Below, piece after piece: positions 12,086 through 20,120 of a DNA stretch of 64,000 nt (positions within the stretch are counted from its first letter, which is position 1; each line of letters opens with the position of its first letter). The DNA comes from Lunularia cruciata (Eukaryota; Streptophyta; Marchantiopsida; Lunulariales; Lunulariaceae): NCBI GenBank assembly GCA_948567375.1, contig OX419756.1:30296552-30360551 (forward strand). Reading direction: 5' to 3'. The notes under the pieces were generated by a model, which had not been told where the DNA came from, did not search any database, and saw nothing but the letters and a program-made list of their open reading frames with translations. The translations under genes and the position numbers were made by a program.

Positions 12086-13523
12086 TTTGACATTCTAGGT
12101 GCATTAGTATAGAATTCACATTCCCATGCAATTGAAACTTAGACTCATTTTACCTCTTAGGTTTTATCTTTGTAGTGCTTGATGTGGTCTTCCCATCATT
12201 CTTATCTTCCCATCTTATTTGTTGCTTACTATATTTGAAAGTAATAACTTGTTTAATATGGTAATCAAAAGCAGATGATTATGGATTGAATTTACCCCTA
12301 AATTTTTTAGTGATTTTAACCCTCAAGCCCATGAGCACTTAAGGTATTCATAGACACCTTTTATAGAAAACAAAAGTTCAATTTTTACATTAAAATTAAA
12401 TACTTTAAATTATAAAATAGTATGATATTCTTTCAAATATTTCAAATAATATTTATTAATTTATATGCAAGATAGATAATAATTAGAACTTCTATTATTC
12501 CAAGTCAAACTTATGAATCATAAGTTTATTCAAGGCTTGAAATCTGAAGGGTATAGAGTTTTCTTGGCTTTAACATCAAAATTATTCTCTCATCTTTTTT
12601 ATTCTTAGTAAAATATTTTAATTTAATAATAAATTAAATATTATCTAATGGTACATATATAATTTAATTTATGACCACCAAATTTACAATTATATTGAAG
12701 CTACTCAATTTAATTTCAAGTGTAAAGGTAGATGTAGGTTTCTTTTCTTGAGCTTAATATTCACACTCCTTCATTAAGTAACGGTATAGAAAGTGCAATC
12801 ATGGATTCAAAGAGCACTTCAATATCATTAATGCTCTCTCTTACTTTAAAGACATGCACTAAGAAAGAGGTGGAAGACCAAATAGTTTAGATCCTTTTTT
12901 ATAATAGATTAAGTGTTTGCTCAGCCCAATATATTTTGCATTCTTATATAATAATGCAAATTTTCAAGGAGTTTGATGTGATTAAGCAACAATCTATAAC
13001 ATTTTGATGAGAAATGGATTGAAATGGAAATAAAGAGTGTATGTATTATAAAACACAACACCGTCAATGTTCAATTGTTGTATTTCTCCACAATTACAAT
13101 GCACTTGTTGCACTTCCGTATTGTTATTGTTATTTTTATGAACTTCTACAGTGGACTCAAAGGATAATTGGTTGCTTTCCTAGATCTAACAACTCAATGA
13201 GAAATTTCTTAATCTATTAGCAAAGAAAGTTAAGCTTTGAGGTATAGGGAAACTCCACCTTATACAACATTTGTATTATCATGGTTGATATTAATTATAA
13301 TTTTTTATCTAAAAAATATTTGAGATAATATATAGTAGTAAGTATATATATTATATACTCGGAGGGAATCATATAGTATAGAAAACTATAAGATTTCAAT
13401 GAAGTTAATTCATTTTGACCTTTCTTTAGATCTTTGCTTATATTTTATCTATGTTAGTATTTGGATGATAGAAGGCATGTATCTTGACTTAAGATACTAA
13501 TAAAATTTCATCTACATATGAGT

Positions 13524-13528
13524 TTAAG
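13524..13528. repeat. Target-site duplication TTAAG, left copy (element E1)
   Basis: TTAAG lies directly outside the LTR that starts at 13529. The same five bases lie directly outside the matching LTR that ends at 47966. This pairs the two LTRs as the ends of one insertion. Confidence 0.85.
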
Positions 13529-13632
13529 TGTAAAAGACCAAATCTAAAGAGAGAAATAGTAGAATTGAAACTCACATTGGGACACTTGAATGAGCAAAAA
13601 CTCCAAATGCCTAGCATGAGCTTTGGCTTTGG

Positions 13633-13640
13633 TATTTATA
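13633..13640 (-). promoter_or_regulatory. E1 LTR TATA box (TATAAATA)
   Basis: TATAAATA on the minus strand, about 20 bp downstream of the GAAnnTTC array in the direction of element transcription. The same box is at 47645-47652 in the 5' LTR. It would place the RNA start near 13600 (47615 in the other LTR). Confidence 0.65.
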
Positions 13641-13661
13641 GGTAGCATACAAGGCCCTTGA

Positions 13662-13884
13662 GAAGCTTCTCAAGAAGTTTCCTCAAACCACTTTCTTAGA
13701 GTGCAAGCCAAGTTAACTAGGAAGCTTCTCAAGAAGCTTCTTTCTAGAAGCTGCCTAATTGGCATGCAAGCTAAGCTAGTTGGAAGCTTCTAGAAGCTTC
13801 CTTCTAGAAGCTACTTACTTGAGGTGCAAGCTAAGCTAGCCAGGAAGCTTCCCAAGAAGCTTCCTAGATACATCCAGAATATTC
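13662..13884 (-). promoter_or_regulatory. Heat-shock-element-like array, E1 3' LTR
   Basis: About a dozen GAAnnTTC or TTCnnGAA units, mostly GAAGCTTC and TTCTAGAA, in 220 bp directly upstream of the LTR TATA box. At 13783-13800 four alternating units join without a gap (GAAGCTTCTAGAAGCTTC), the arrangement bound by trimeric plant heat-shock factors. Known precedent is the heat-activated ONSEN copia element of Arabidopsis; here the element is Ty3. Function is inferred, not shown. Confidence 0.65.
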
Positions 13885-13954
13885 TAGGCTAATTTGTCTT
13901 ATGTGCTACTTCTTAAGCCCGTCTAACTTCGTTGCTAAACTCCATATTGTTACA

Positions 13955-13967
13955 TATTCCCCCGCCG
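13955..13967 (-). other. E1 polypurine tract
   Basis: On the minus strand GGCGGGGGAATA sits directly before the LTR start TGTAACA. The pol reading frame runs through it into the LTR. Confidence 0.7.
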
Positions 13968-14725
13968 CTAGTTGGTGACGTCCTCGTCGCTAGTGAAGCT
14001 TCAAATTCCTGGATGGCCGTCTGTGCATTCTGGAGGTGAGAAAGAGGTTCCCAGGTGGCATCATGAAGGGGATACCCTTTCCAAAGGACCTTGTACTCAA
14101 TTTGTTGGCAATGGCCTTGTTGAATATGGCAAAGCGCAAGGATTCGATCAACTTTGTACTTCTCATGATCATTGATGGGGATAGGAAGAGGGGGAGGTTG
14201 GACTCAAGAGGAAAAGGAAGAGGGGTTAGGAACAAAGGGTTTCAACTTGGAAACATGAAAGATAGGATGGATACGCATGTGACAAGGCAAGGCAAGTCAA
14301 TAAGCAACAAGAGAGACAATTTGGGTGATAGCAAAAGGTCCTATCCAATTAGGGGCAAGTTTACAAACTTGGGTATCAAGTGGGAGAGGGAGGTTACTGG
14401 AGGATAGCATGACTTTATCACCGACTTCAAAGGTGAGATCACGACGATGGTGGTTCGCATATTGTTTTTGGCGATTTTGAGCAACAAGGAGGTGCAACTT
14501 GGCTTGTTGGAGAGAATGGGATATAGTGGTCAAGAATGTGGAAGTATCAGGAACTTGAGATAGAGGGGAAGCAAGAAGAGAATCTGGAACAAGCGGATCT
14601 TGGCCAAAATTGAGAAAGAAAGGAGAGAATCCGGTGCTTGCCTGTTTGGAATTGTTGTAGGCAAATTCTGTAGCGGTAAGATATTCATCCCAATTGGTAT
14701 GGTGGACATTGACAAAGGCACACAA
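13968..14725 (-). pseudogene. pol: E1 integrase C-terminal part with chromodomain
   Basis: The frame entering at about 14725 reads FVNVHHTNWDEYL, then ATEFAYNNSKQASTGFSPF, the end of a Ty3 integrase core. It is followed by the SH3-like part (GDKVMLSS, KLAPNWIGPF, MRIHPIFHVSKLKPF). After a linker comes a chromodomain at about 14165-14000, with KYKVDRIL, EYKVLWKGYP, DATWEPLSHL and AIQEFEA. Chromodomains on integrases steer chromovirus insertion toward marked chromatin. Two in-frame stops (YxLALP and SSxVQPP) are both TGA where CGA fits the family. The upstream neighbour is a foreign LTR fragment, so the domain is cut from its catalytic core, which lies at 43.6-44.2 kb. Confidence 0.88.
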
Positions 14726-14758
14726 TGACTTATGTGTGAGTTGTGCTTCTATAGTGCA
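14726..14758 (+). mobile_element. B2 LTR fragment, left piece
   Basis: ATGACTTATGTGTGAGTTG to TAGTGCA matches the middle of the 105-bp 'A' block at 38997-39101 in plus orientation. It is cut by element B and resumes at 24727. Its junction with the E1 integrase lacks the first 20-odd bases of the A block, and I see no target duplication for it. Confidence 0.75.
14755..14758. repeat. Target-site duplication TGCA, left copy (element B)
   Basis: TGCA precedes the B terminus TGTCGTGCG at 14759 and follows the other B terminus GTGACA at 24722. Removing B rejoins TATAGTGCA to TGATGTTGACAG, as found uninterrupted in related copies. Confidence 0.7.
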
Positions 14759-15313
14759 TGTCGTGCGTATATACATCGCTACACAACATACATCGCTGTC
14801 AACATCATACACTATAGAAGCACAACTCACACATAAGTCATACATAGACTCTAAAGTGCCACAATAATCAGATTGCTTAACACTCTCAACTCAACTCAAC
14901 TCAGATCAGTACTTGATCTGTCACTCTATAAACTGCCAACAATTGGGCACTGATTACAGTCAAGCCACACCCACTCAAGCATAGAGAATCCAGGTGACGC
15001 TCACCGGCCTCTGTCCACCATAGCCAGGAACTCGAAGGCTCAACATCAGAGAAGTGAGCTCTCTGGAGCTCACTTCGAAACTATACCCCCTGGACTCGAG
15101 CTAGCCCTGAAACCCTAACGGTCCCGCTGACGGCACACTCGACGGTGTAAACGGTGCAAAGTGACGGTGGGCCCCACCGTGAAGTCAGTACCCCGAACAC
15201 AAAATCTAACCATCGGAAAGTAGTCCTTCAGAAACTGCTAGAATAACTCTAACTACCATCACTGGAACTCCAGTGTCCGAGCATCTAGATGCGGAACTAC
15301 AAATGGCGTGACA
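14759..15313 (-). repeat. B 3' LTR (450-bp block B plus 105-bp block A)
   Basis: On the minus strand it runs TGTCACGCC...CTGATTAT (15313-14864), then TGTGGCAC...GCACGACA (14863-14759). The outer end abuts the TGCA target duplication. The 5' LTR (24272-24722) has only the 450-bp block, and a second A block lies just inside at 15316-15420. The exact LTR limits are therefore ambiguous. Confidence 0.7.
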
Positions 15314-15315
15314 GC

Positions 15316-15420
15316 TGTCGTGCGTATATACATCGCTACACAACATACATCGCTGTCAACATCATACACTATAGAAGCATAACTCACACATAAGTCATAC
15401 ATAGACTCTAAAGTGCCACA
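15316..15420 (-). repeat. Extra copy of the 105-bp A block, inside the 3' LTR
   Basis: TGTGGCAC...GCACGACA on the minus strand, nearly identical to 14759-14863, separated from the 450-bp block by GC. It directly follows a purine-rich tract. If LTR synthesis starts here, the LTR would be A-GC-B-A (about 660 bp), which is also the structure of the plus-strand copy B2. Confidence 0.75.
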
Positions 15421-15433
15421 ATTGCCTCCCTAG
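15421..15433 (-). other. Candidate B polypurine tract
   Basis: CTAGGGAGGCAAT on the minus strand, directly before TGTGGCAC. It is the only purine-rich run near the 3' end. It abuts block A rather than block B, which bears on where the LTR begins. Confidence 0.45.
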
Positions 15434-15589
15434 CTGGCGGTTAGGTCCCTCTAACTCCAGATAGCCATCTACTCTAAGTATATGGTATACCCTCTAATGG
15501 GCAAAGATCAGGAGGCCGGGTGCTATGGAGCCCCATCGTTAGTCGCCTGTCTGCAATCTATACCATATAAAGAATGAACTAGCTATAGG

Positions 15590-16177
15590 TCAAGTACATC
15601 TAGGACATAACCACTGTCCTTGAGGAACCACCGTGAGGGGAGGAGTCATACATACCATATGCCATCCTCTCGAACAACTATCACACACTAACATAGTAGC
15701 AGCTCCACCAGAAGAGCCACATAACATACACCTCAAGCCTGCACGTACAAGTGCCAAGCTTGGGTCCATAGTACCATCAATGTTTGGAAGGTGGCATGGC
15801 GCACAATTGCGCACATGATCCTTCCAAACAACACCATCACGTCCTTCTAACACAAGGACTCCAGATGGCAAAACCTCACGCACTCTCAAGATAGTGCGGC
15901 CTGTAGAAACATCAAGTGTCGTCGATGCTGTCTGCTGTAGATATACATAGTCGCCTGGATGAAATTGACGGATCGAGGGTCTATAACCTCCTCCTCAAAT
16001 GGTAGCATAGCGTAAAGTATCTCTATGCTGAGCAATCGCCAAGTTCTCAAAGGCCATCGGCATCACTCTCCGAAAGATCTCTGCCCGTTGAGAACATGCG
16101 CTCATCCATACATCGGGGTCATCCAAGTCCAAAACTACAGTAGCATCTCAACGAATGGCTGCAAGTAAATCTGGATC
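15590..16177 (-). pseudogene. pol: B integrase C-terminal domain with PHD finger
   Basis: In frame with the integrase core. The first part (FHPGDYVYLQQ, then TILRVREVLPSGVLVLEGRDG) looks like the SH3-like DNA-binding end of Ty3 integrases. The last 46 residues (15593-15730) form a complete C4HC3 PHD finger: CMLC, then LVCDSC, then GWHMVC, then GQWLCPRC, with all eight zinc ligands present and the conserved tryptophan before the last pair. PHD fingers bind histone H3 tails, usually reading lysine-4 state. Here it takes the place that a chromodomain has in E1 and may direct integration; that is inference. Three TGA codons (16178, 16148, 15995) interrupt the link to the core; each fits CGA. The frame ends normally at 15590. 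Confidence 0.85.
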
Positions 16178-17032
16178 TCATCCATAGAGTAGAAAGTATG
16201 GAGAGAAGGATGCTAAGGAGGCTTGCCGGCTGAACCGATAGCCCATGGCCAACCAAGGTAATTGGAGATCCCAATCTCCCAAGTGGCCTCTCTGCAAACC
16301 ATACTTTCGCAATCCTCTCTTCACCGTCTGAACCACTCTCTCTGCTAAGCCATCTGCCTCAGGGTGATCTCGGGATGTAGTACGATGATCAATCAAAGCC
16401 TTGTCACACAAGACCTGAAACTCTCCCAAGAACTCTGTACCCTGATCAGTCAAAACCTCAGCTGGTGCACCAAAATGACTAAGAACTCGATCCAGGAACG
16501 AGTAAGCTGTCCCTTCACTAGACTTATCAGGAAGTGCCACCAACTCAATCCACTTGGAGAAGTGCTCCACCATCACCAAAACATACCGATGATGTCTCAC
16601 AATCAGCGGTAAAGGTCCGGTGAAGTCCAAACTCCAACGGTAACCCAATCCCATGATAGGTAATGGGTGTAACTGTGGCGTAGGAGCATTGAATGATGCT
16701 CTAACTCGGTCACAAACCACACATCTGGCAACAAATTGCTGTACCTCGGTCTGCATACCGCGCCACCAATAATGACTCTTGAGTAAGCTATATGTACGCT
16801 TTCCTCCAAAATGTCCTAGCTCCTCATGAGCATGACGGACCAACTGTGGTCTCTGTGATGGAAGTGGTACTACTCGCACTCTACCATCCTCCCATACACG
16901 CAAAAGGTGTCTACCCTCCAATCTGAACCGTTTGGCTCGCTGAAGAACATGGTCTCTCTCCTTGGCCCCAACTATGCCACCCACAACACCAGTGCGAAGA
17001 TAGTCCATCACTAAGACATCATCATGAATGTC
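16178..17032 (-). CDS. pol: B integrase zinc-binding and catalytic domains
   Basis: Cuts cDNA ends and joins them to the target. Numbering from the methionine at 17011, the HHCC zinc site is H62, H67, C97, C100 (HEELGH...CVVC). The catalytic triad is D129 (SLDFTGP), D189 (LTDQGTEF) and E224 (DGLAERVVQ), with 34 residues between the last two, normal for retroviral-type integrases. All key residues are intact. The open stretch is limited by TGA codons at 17033 and 16178, both explained by CGA to TGA. It is in the same frame as the RT upstream and the PHD finger downstream, so it was part of one polyprotein processed by the element protease. Confidence 0.9.
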   Translation of the reverse strand, partial: DIHDDVLVMDYLRTGVVGGIVGAKERDHVLQRAKRFRLEGRHLLRVWEDGRVRVVPLPSQRPQLVRHAHEELGHFGGKRTYSLLKSHYWWRGMQTEVQQFVARCVVCDRVRASFNAPTPQLHPLPIMGLGYRWSLDFTGPLPLIVRHHRYVLVMVEHFSKWIELVALPDKSSEGTAYSFLDRVLSHFGAPAEVLTDQGTEFLGEFQVLCDKALIDHRTTSRDHPEADGLAERVVQTVKRGLRKYGLQRGHLGDWDLQLPWLAMGYRFSRQASLASFSPYFLLYG

Positions 17033-17086
17033 TCACTGGATTGTACCAATATCTTCACTCTCTGGATCTATGACCTCAATAACTCC

Positions 17087-18703
17087 TCATGTATGCGCTG
17101 AGAGAGATACCACCAAAATCTCTGCAAATATACACAGAAAGGCCGATGCATGCCAACCTGGCACCATCTCCTCATCTGTCTCACCATGCCAACGTGCTCT
17201 GGTCTGATCCTGCTGGTTGGGACATGGGTTTCTACTCAACCCATCTGCATCACGGTTCACCACTCCAGGTCTGTGAACAACCGTGAAATCATATTCCTGT
17301 AAAATCAAAGCCCATCGTGCAAGCTTCCCTGAAAGCTTGTCGGACTCCATCAACCACTTCAGCGGCTGATGATCAGTGATGAGAGTGAAGGGGTGACCAA
17401 ATAGGTAACATCGGAAATGTGCTACTGCCCAAACTGCTGCCAAGCACTCTCCCTCATATGAACTATACTTCGCCTCCGCTGAATTGTTGGAGCGACTAGC
17501 ATAGGCCACCACAAACTCCTTCTCCTCATCATCATGTTGGGTGAGCACCGCTCCAAGCCCCAACATACTCCAATCAGTATGAACCTGAAATGGTCGTCCC
17601 CTAATTGGTCTCCTCAAAATAGGAGCAGATGTCAACCTCTCCTTGAGCTCTACAAAAGCTCTCTCCTGCTCATCTCCCCAACACCACTCCTGTGTAAGCT
17701 TGGTCAGCTTTGTCAAGGCCTTGGCAATGGCACTAAATCCTCTAACATAGCGGCGATAGAAGTTCGCCAACCCAAGGAATGCTTGCACTCTACTCACATC
17801 CGTAGGCCGAGGAATACGTGCAATAGCCTCCACCTTGGTCTGCTGGACACCAAGTCCTCCGGGGTAGATTGTGTGACCCAAATACTCAACCTGCTCGTAG
17901 AAGAACCTACACTTCCCAGGATGTAGTTTGAGTCCATGAGATCTCAACCTCTCAAACACCTCCAACAACTGTCGCTCATGCTCCTCCACAATAGTGCTAT
18001 ACACCAAAATGTCATCAATATAGCACCGAGCAAAATCCAGTCTAGCTAGGATCCTATCCATGACCCTCTGGAACTCAGCAGGAGCGTTCTTTAACCCAAA
18101 TGGTAAGAACCTCCACTGATATAACACATCCTTGCCGTGAAGATCAATAGCCCAAAATGCTGTCTTGGACTTATCTTCCTCCCTAATCGGCAACTGATGA
18201 TATCCCGCTCGAAGATCCAAAGTACTGAAGACCTTTGCATGCCCAATCGCATCAAAAATCTCCTCCGGTGTAGGCATGGCATACCGATCAGCCCTGGTCT
18301 GTCGGTTGATAGGACGGTAATCTCCACACATCCGCCTATCTGTATAGTTGCCATGCATATCCTTCTTGGCTGGCATCACTGTCGCTGATGCATACTCTCT
18401 ATGTGAAATCTCCACCAAACCAACCTCAAAAAGGTCACTACTCCGGCTCTGAATCAATGTCCTCTCCATCTCACTATATCGATAAGGACGTCGGAAAACA
18501 GGTGTGTCGCTAGTCAGCTCAATCCGTATACCAGGTCCCTTCAGAGCACCCAAATCCTTCATACTGAAGGCAAAACAACTCGTGTGACTCCTCAAGAACC
18601 TCCAAACCCTCCGTCTTTCCTCTCCAGTAAGCTTGGGTCCAAGATCTGGCTCCCAAGTATCCTCTGTAACTGTAGTAGGAGTGGAAGACGTACTGACTGG
18701 CTG
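17087..18703 (-). CDS. pol: B reverse transcriptase and RNase H
   Basis: Copies element RNA into DNA. From the point 502 codons before the stop: first catalytic aspartate in FSTLDL (about residue 127), FLPFGLKNAPAEFQ, then active site YIDDILVYS (192-195), the LGHTI and FLGLANFYRRYV blocks of the connection, then RNase H with D341 (VHTDWS), the YEGECLAAVWA glutamate (about 381), D408 (LITDHQPLKW) and RDADGLSR. All polymerase and RNase H catalytic residues are present. The frame is continuous with the methyltransferase across a TAG at 18704-18706 and with the integrase across TGA at 17087. The 36-codon lead-in fits the usual link into RT. Confidence 0.93.
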   Translation of the reverse strand, partial: QPVSTSSTPTTVTEDTWEPDLGPKLTGEERRRVWRFLRSHTSCFAFSMKDLGALKGPGIRIELTSDTPVFRRPYRYSEMERTLIQSRSSDLFEVGLVEISHREYASATVMPAKKDMHGNYTDRRMCGDYRPINRQTRADRYAMPTPEEIFDAIGHAKVFSTLDLRAGYHQLPIREEDKSKTAFWAIDLHGKDVLYQWRFLPFGLKNAPAEFQRVMDRILARLDFARCYIDDILVYSTIVEEHERQLLEVFERLRSHGLKLHPGKCRFFYEQVEYLGHTIYPGGLGVQQTKVEAIARIPRPTDVSRVQAFLGLANFYRRYVRGFSAIAKALTKLTKLTQEWCWGDEQERAFVELKERLTSAPILRRPIRGRPFQVHTDWSMLGLGAVLTQHDDEEKEFVVAYASRSNNSAEAKYSSYEGECLAAVWAVAHFRCYLFGHPFTLITDHQPLKWLMESDKLSGKLARWALILQEYDFTVVHRPGVVNRDADGLSRNPCPNQQDQTRARWHGETDEEMVPGWHASAFLCIFAEILVVSLSAHT

Positions 18704-20120
18704 CTACACTGGGCCATTGGGAGCAATGGTGTCATGCTCCCGACCACTAGAGGTCCCAACCTCTATGTGAAAAACTCCCTCCACTCTGGCTGCAAGCTCC
18801 ATACGTCCTCTGGCTGCATCCCATGTGGACCAAGGGTGTAATCCAAGTAGCCCACGCTCACCTGGATGGACTCCAAGTAGACCACTCTCCCTAGTAGCTA
18901 CTGGATGTGTCCCAAGAATACCATGTCCACTCGGTCCATCGCCCCCAGCATGTGCCTGAATCGTCTCGATAGGCACAGGGCTCACAAGTGTCCGAGTGGT
19001 GATGCCTACCAAGCGCATCCTACGCTGCTCTGCCAAACCAAGGCTCACAATCCAGGTCAAACAGTCCAGGTCCATAGCCTGACCTAACACCTGACGCCTA
19101 GATGCCTCTGACACTGCTGGAACAGCGGTAATACCGGTGCGAAAACCCATTGCCCGCTCTCTCTCATCAGCATTGGGCTCCACCAACTGCTGTAACTGTG
19201 AGTCCCAAACAAGTCCAGGTCCTCCCTCTCGAAAAGCATGAGAGCCTGGGAAACTCATGAGTGTGGGAAATGCAGCTCTAGGCTGTCTAACTAGGTTCAC
19301 CACTGCCATAGGTGACCTATCAGCCACTACCACTGTCTGAGACTGACGTCCAGCATCCAAGATATCATCAACAAGAATGTGGTCTAGTCGCTGAATCCCA
19401 TCATAACTATGCTGTAGAACCTCTCTAGGTAAGAGGTTCGTCCACCAAAGACGAAGACGATGAGCCTGGGATCCCACTCTGGCTGCATCTAACAATACAG
19501 CAGGTCCCATCCATGAATGGACCTGATGTGTACTCGCCACCACTCTAGTGCGAGAATCACCCATCGATGGAACGTTCTCCAAAAGGTCAGCTGGAGAAAC
19601 AGACTGATGAACTTGGAGATGTCGTAGTATCCGTAACATCTCCCAAAACACACCAGAACGAGGATCCTGAAGACCCAAACCACGGCCCGCACGTGTATGT
19701 CCCTGACATGGCCATCCAGAAATCACCAAGTGAATAGGCCCATGTCTCTAGGTCATGCGCCCCCAGTAAGGAAATGTCTCCTGGTAAGGCCTTCTGGTAA
19801 CCTCTGACTGCTGACATCGGTAATAACTCCGGATACGGATAGGCCGGTGTATCGGTATCCAAGTGTGCCACATGATGTAGAGAGACTCGCCTAGCAGTCT
19901 CATCTCTCTCTACATACAAGTACCTCTGTACTCGGATACCCGCCTGTAACACCGCAGCTAGTCCGGTGCTGATCCCACCAAACAACTCCAATAGGCATAT
20001 CCCCTCTACTGGATATTGCCAAGCAATGAGTGTGGTATCCAGAGGTGTCAAAGCAATCGCCTTTGGAGGCTCATCCTCACACTCATCCCCTGATGGTACG
20101 AAGGCTCCACTCCAAGCCTG
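18704..20120 (-). pseudogene. Retrotransposon-borne C5-cytosine DNA methyltransferase
   Basis: Transfers a methyl group from S-adenosylmethionine to carbon 5 of cytosine. Motifs appear in canonical, non-permuted order. Motif I is LLELFGGISTGLAAVLQAG and motif II YVERDETARR (near 20000-19900). After a frameshift comes motif IV, VISGWPCQGHTRAGRG, with the catalytic cysteine (codon at 19706-19708), and DPRSGVFWEMLRIL. Motif VI is LLENVPS (near 19577), motif VIII SQAHRLRLWWTN, motif IX EPNADERERAMGF and motif X LGQAMDLDCL (to about 19040). Its 330 or so residues equal a bare catalytic domain, with no CXXC, PWWP or UBA region seen. The non-permuted order argues against plant DRM. A gag-pol linker follows to 18704. 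It is in frame with the protease across TAG 20121 and with RT across TAG 18704. This copy is inactive because of one frameshift near 19745. Confidence 0.88.

Larger units (their letters stand above)
7376..13523. other. AT-rich stretch with no recognisable gene
   Basis: About 6 kb of AT-rich DNA. Reading both strands I find no intact domain, splice-connected gene or RNA gene. It holds one anonymous ORF (7898-8287), a diverged repeat shared with 40.3-42.5 kb, a near-perfect hairpin (11978-12085) and scattered short repeats such as TAATGTGATC around 9640-9690. The interval 12360-12800 is especially AT-rich. It is the left flank into which element E1 inserted. Confidence 0.6.
13529..13954 (-). 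repeat. E1 3' LTR
   Basis: On the minus strand it begins TGTAACAATATGGAG and ends CTTTTACA. It has the same length and arrangement as the LTR at 47541-47966. It holds a heat-shock-element-like array and a TATA box, in promoter order on the minus strand. Confidence 0.9.

Noticed and set aside
14726-14758. Target-site duplication for the B2 LTR
   Set aside because: I compared the flanks (GGCACACA before 14726, AAAATG after 39101) and found no shared short repeat. B2 appears truncated on the left, so none is claimed.
17534-17926. Plus-strand ORF of 130 codons opposite the B reverse transcriptase
   Set aside because: It lies wholly antisense to a reading frame with all RT and RNase H motifs and has no motif of its own. 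It is a shadow of codon bias.
18704-20120. Methyltransferase as an embedded host gene captured by chance between two elements
   Set aside because: It shares strand and frame with protease on one side and RT on the other and sits inside intact element boundaries with a target duplication, so it belongs to the retrotransposon.
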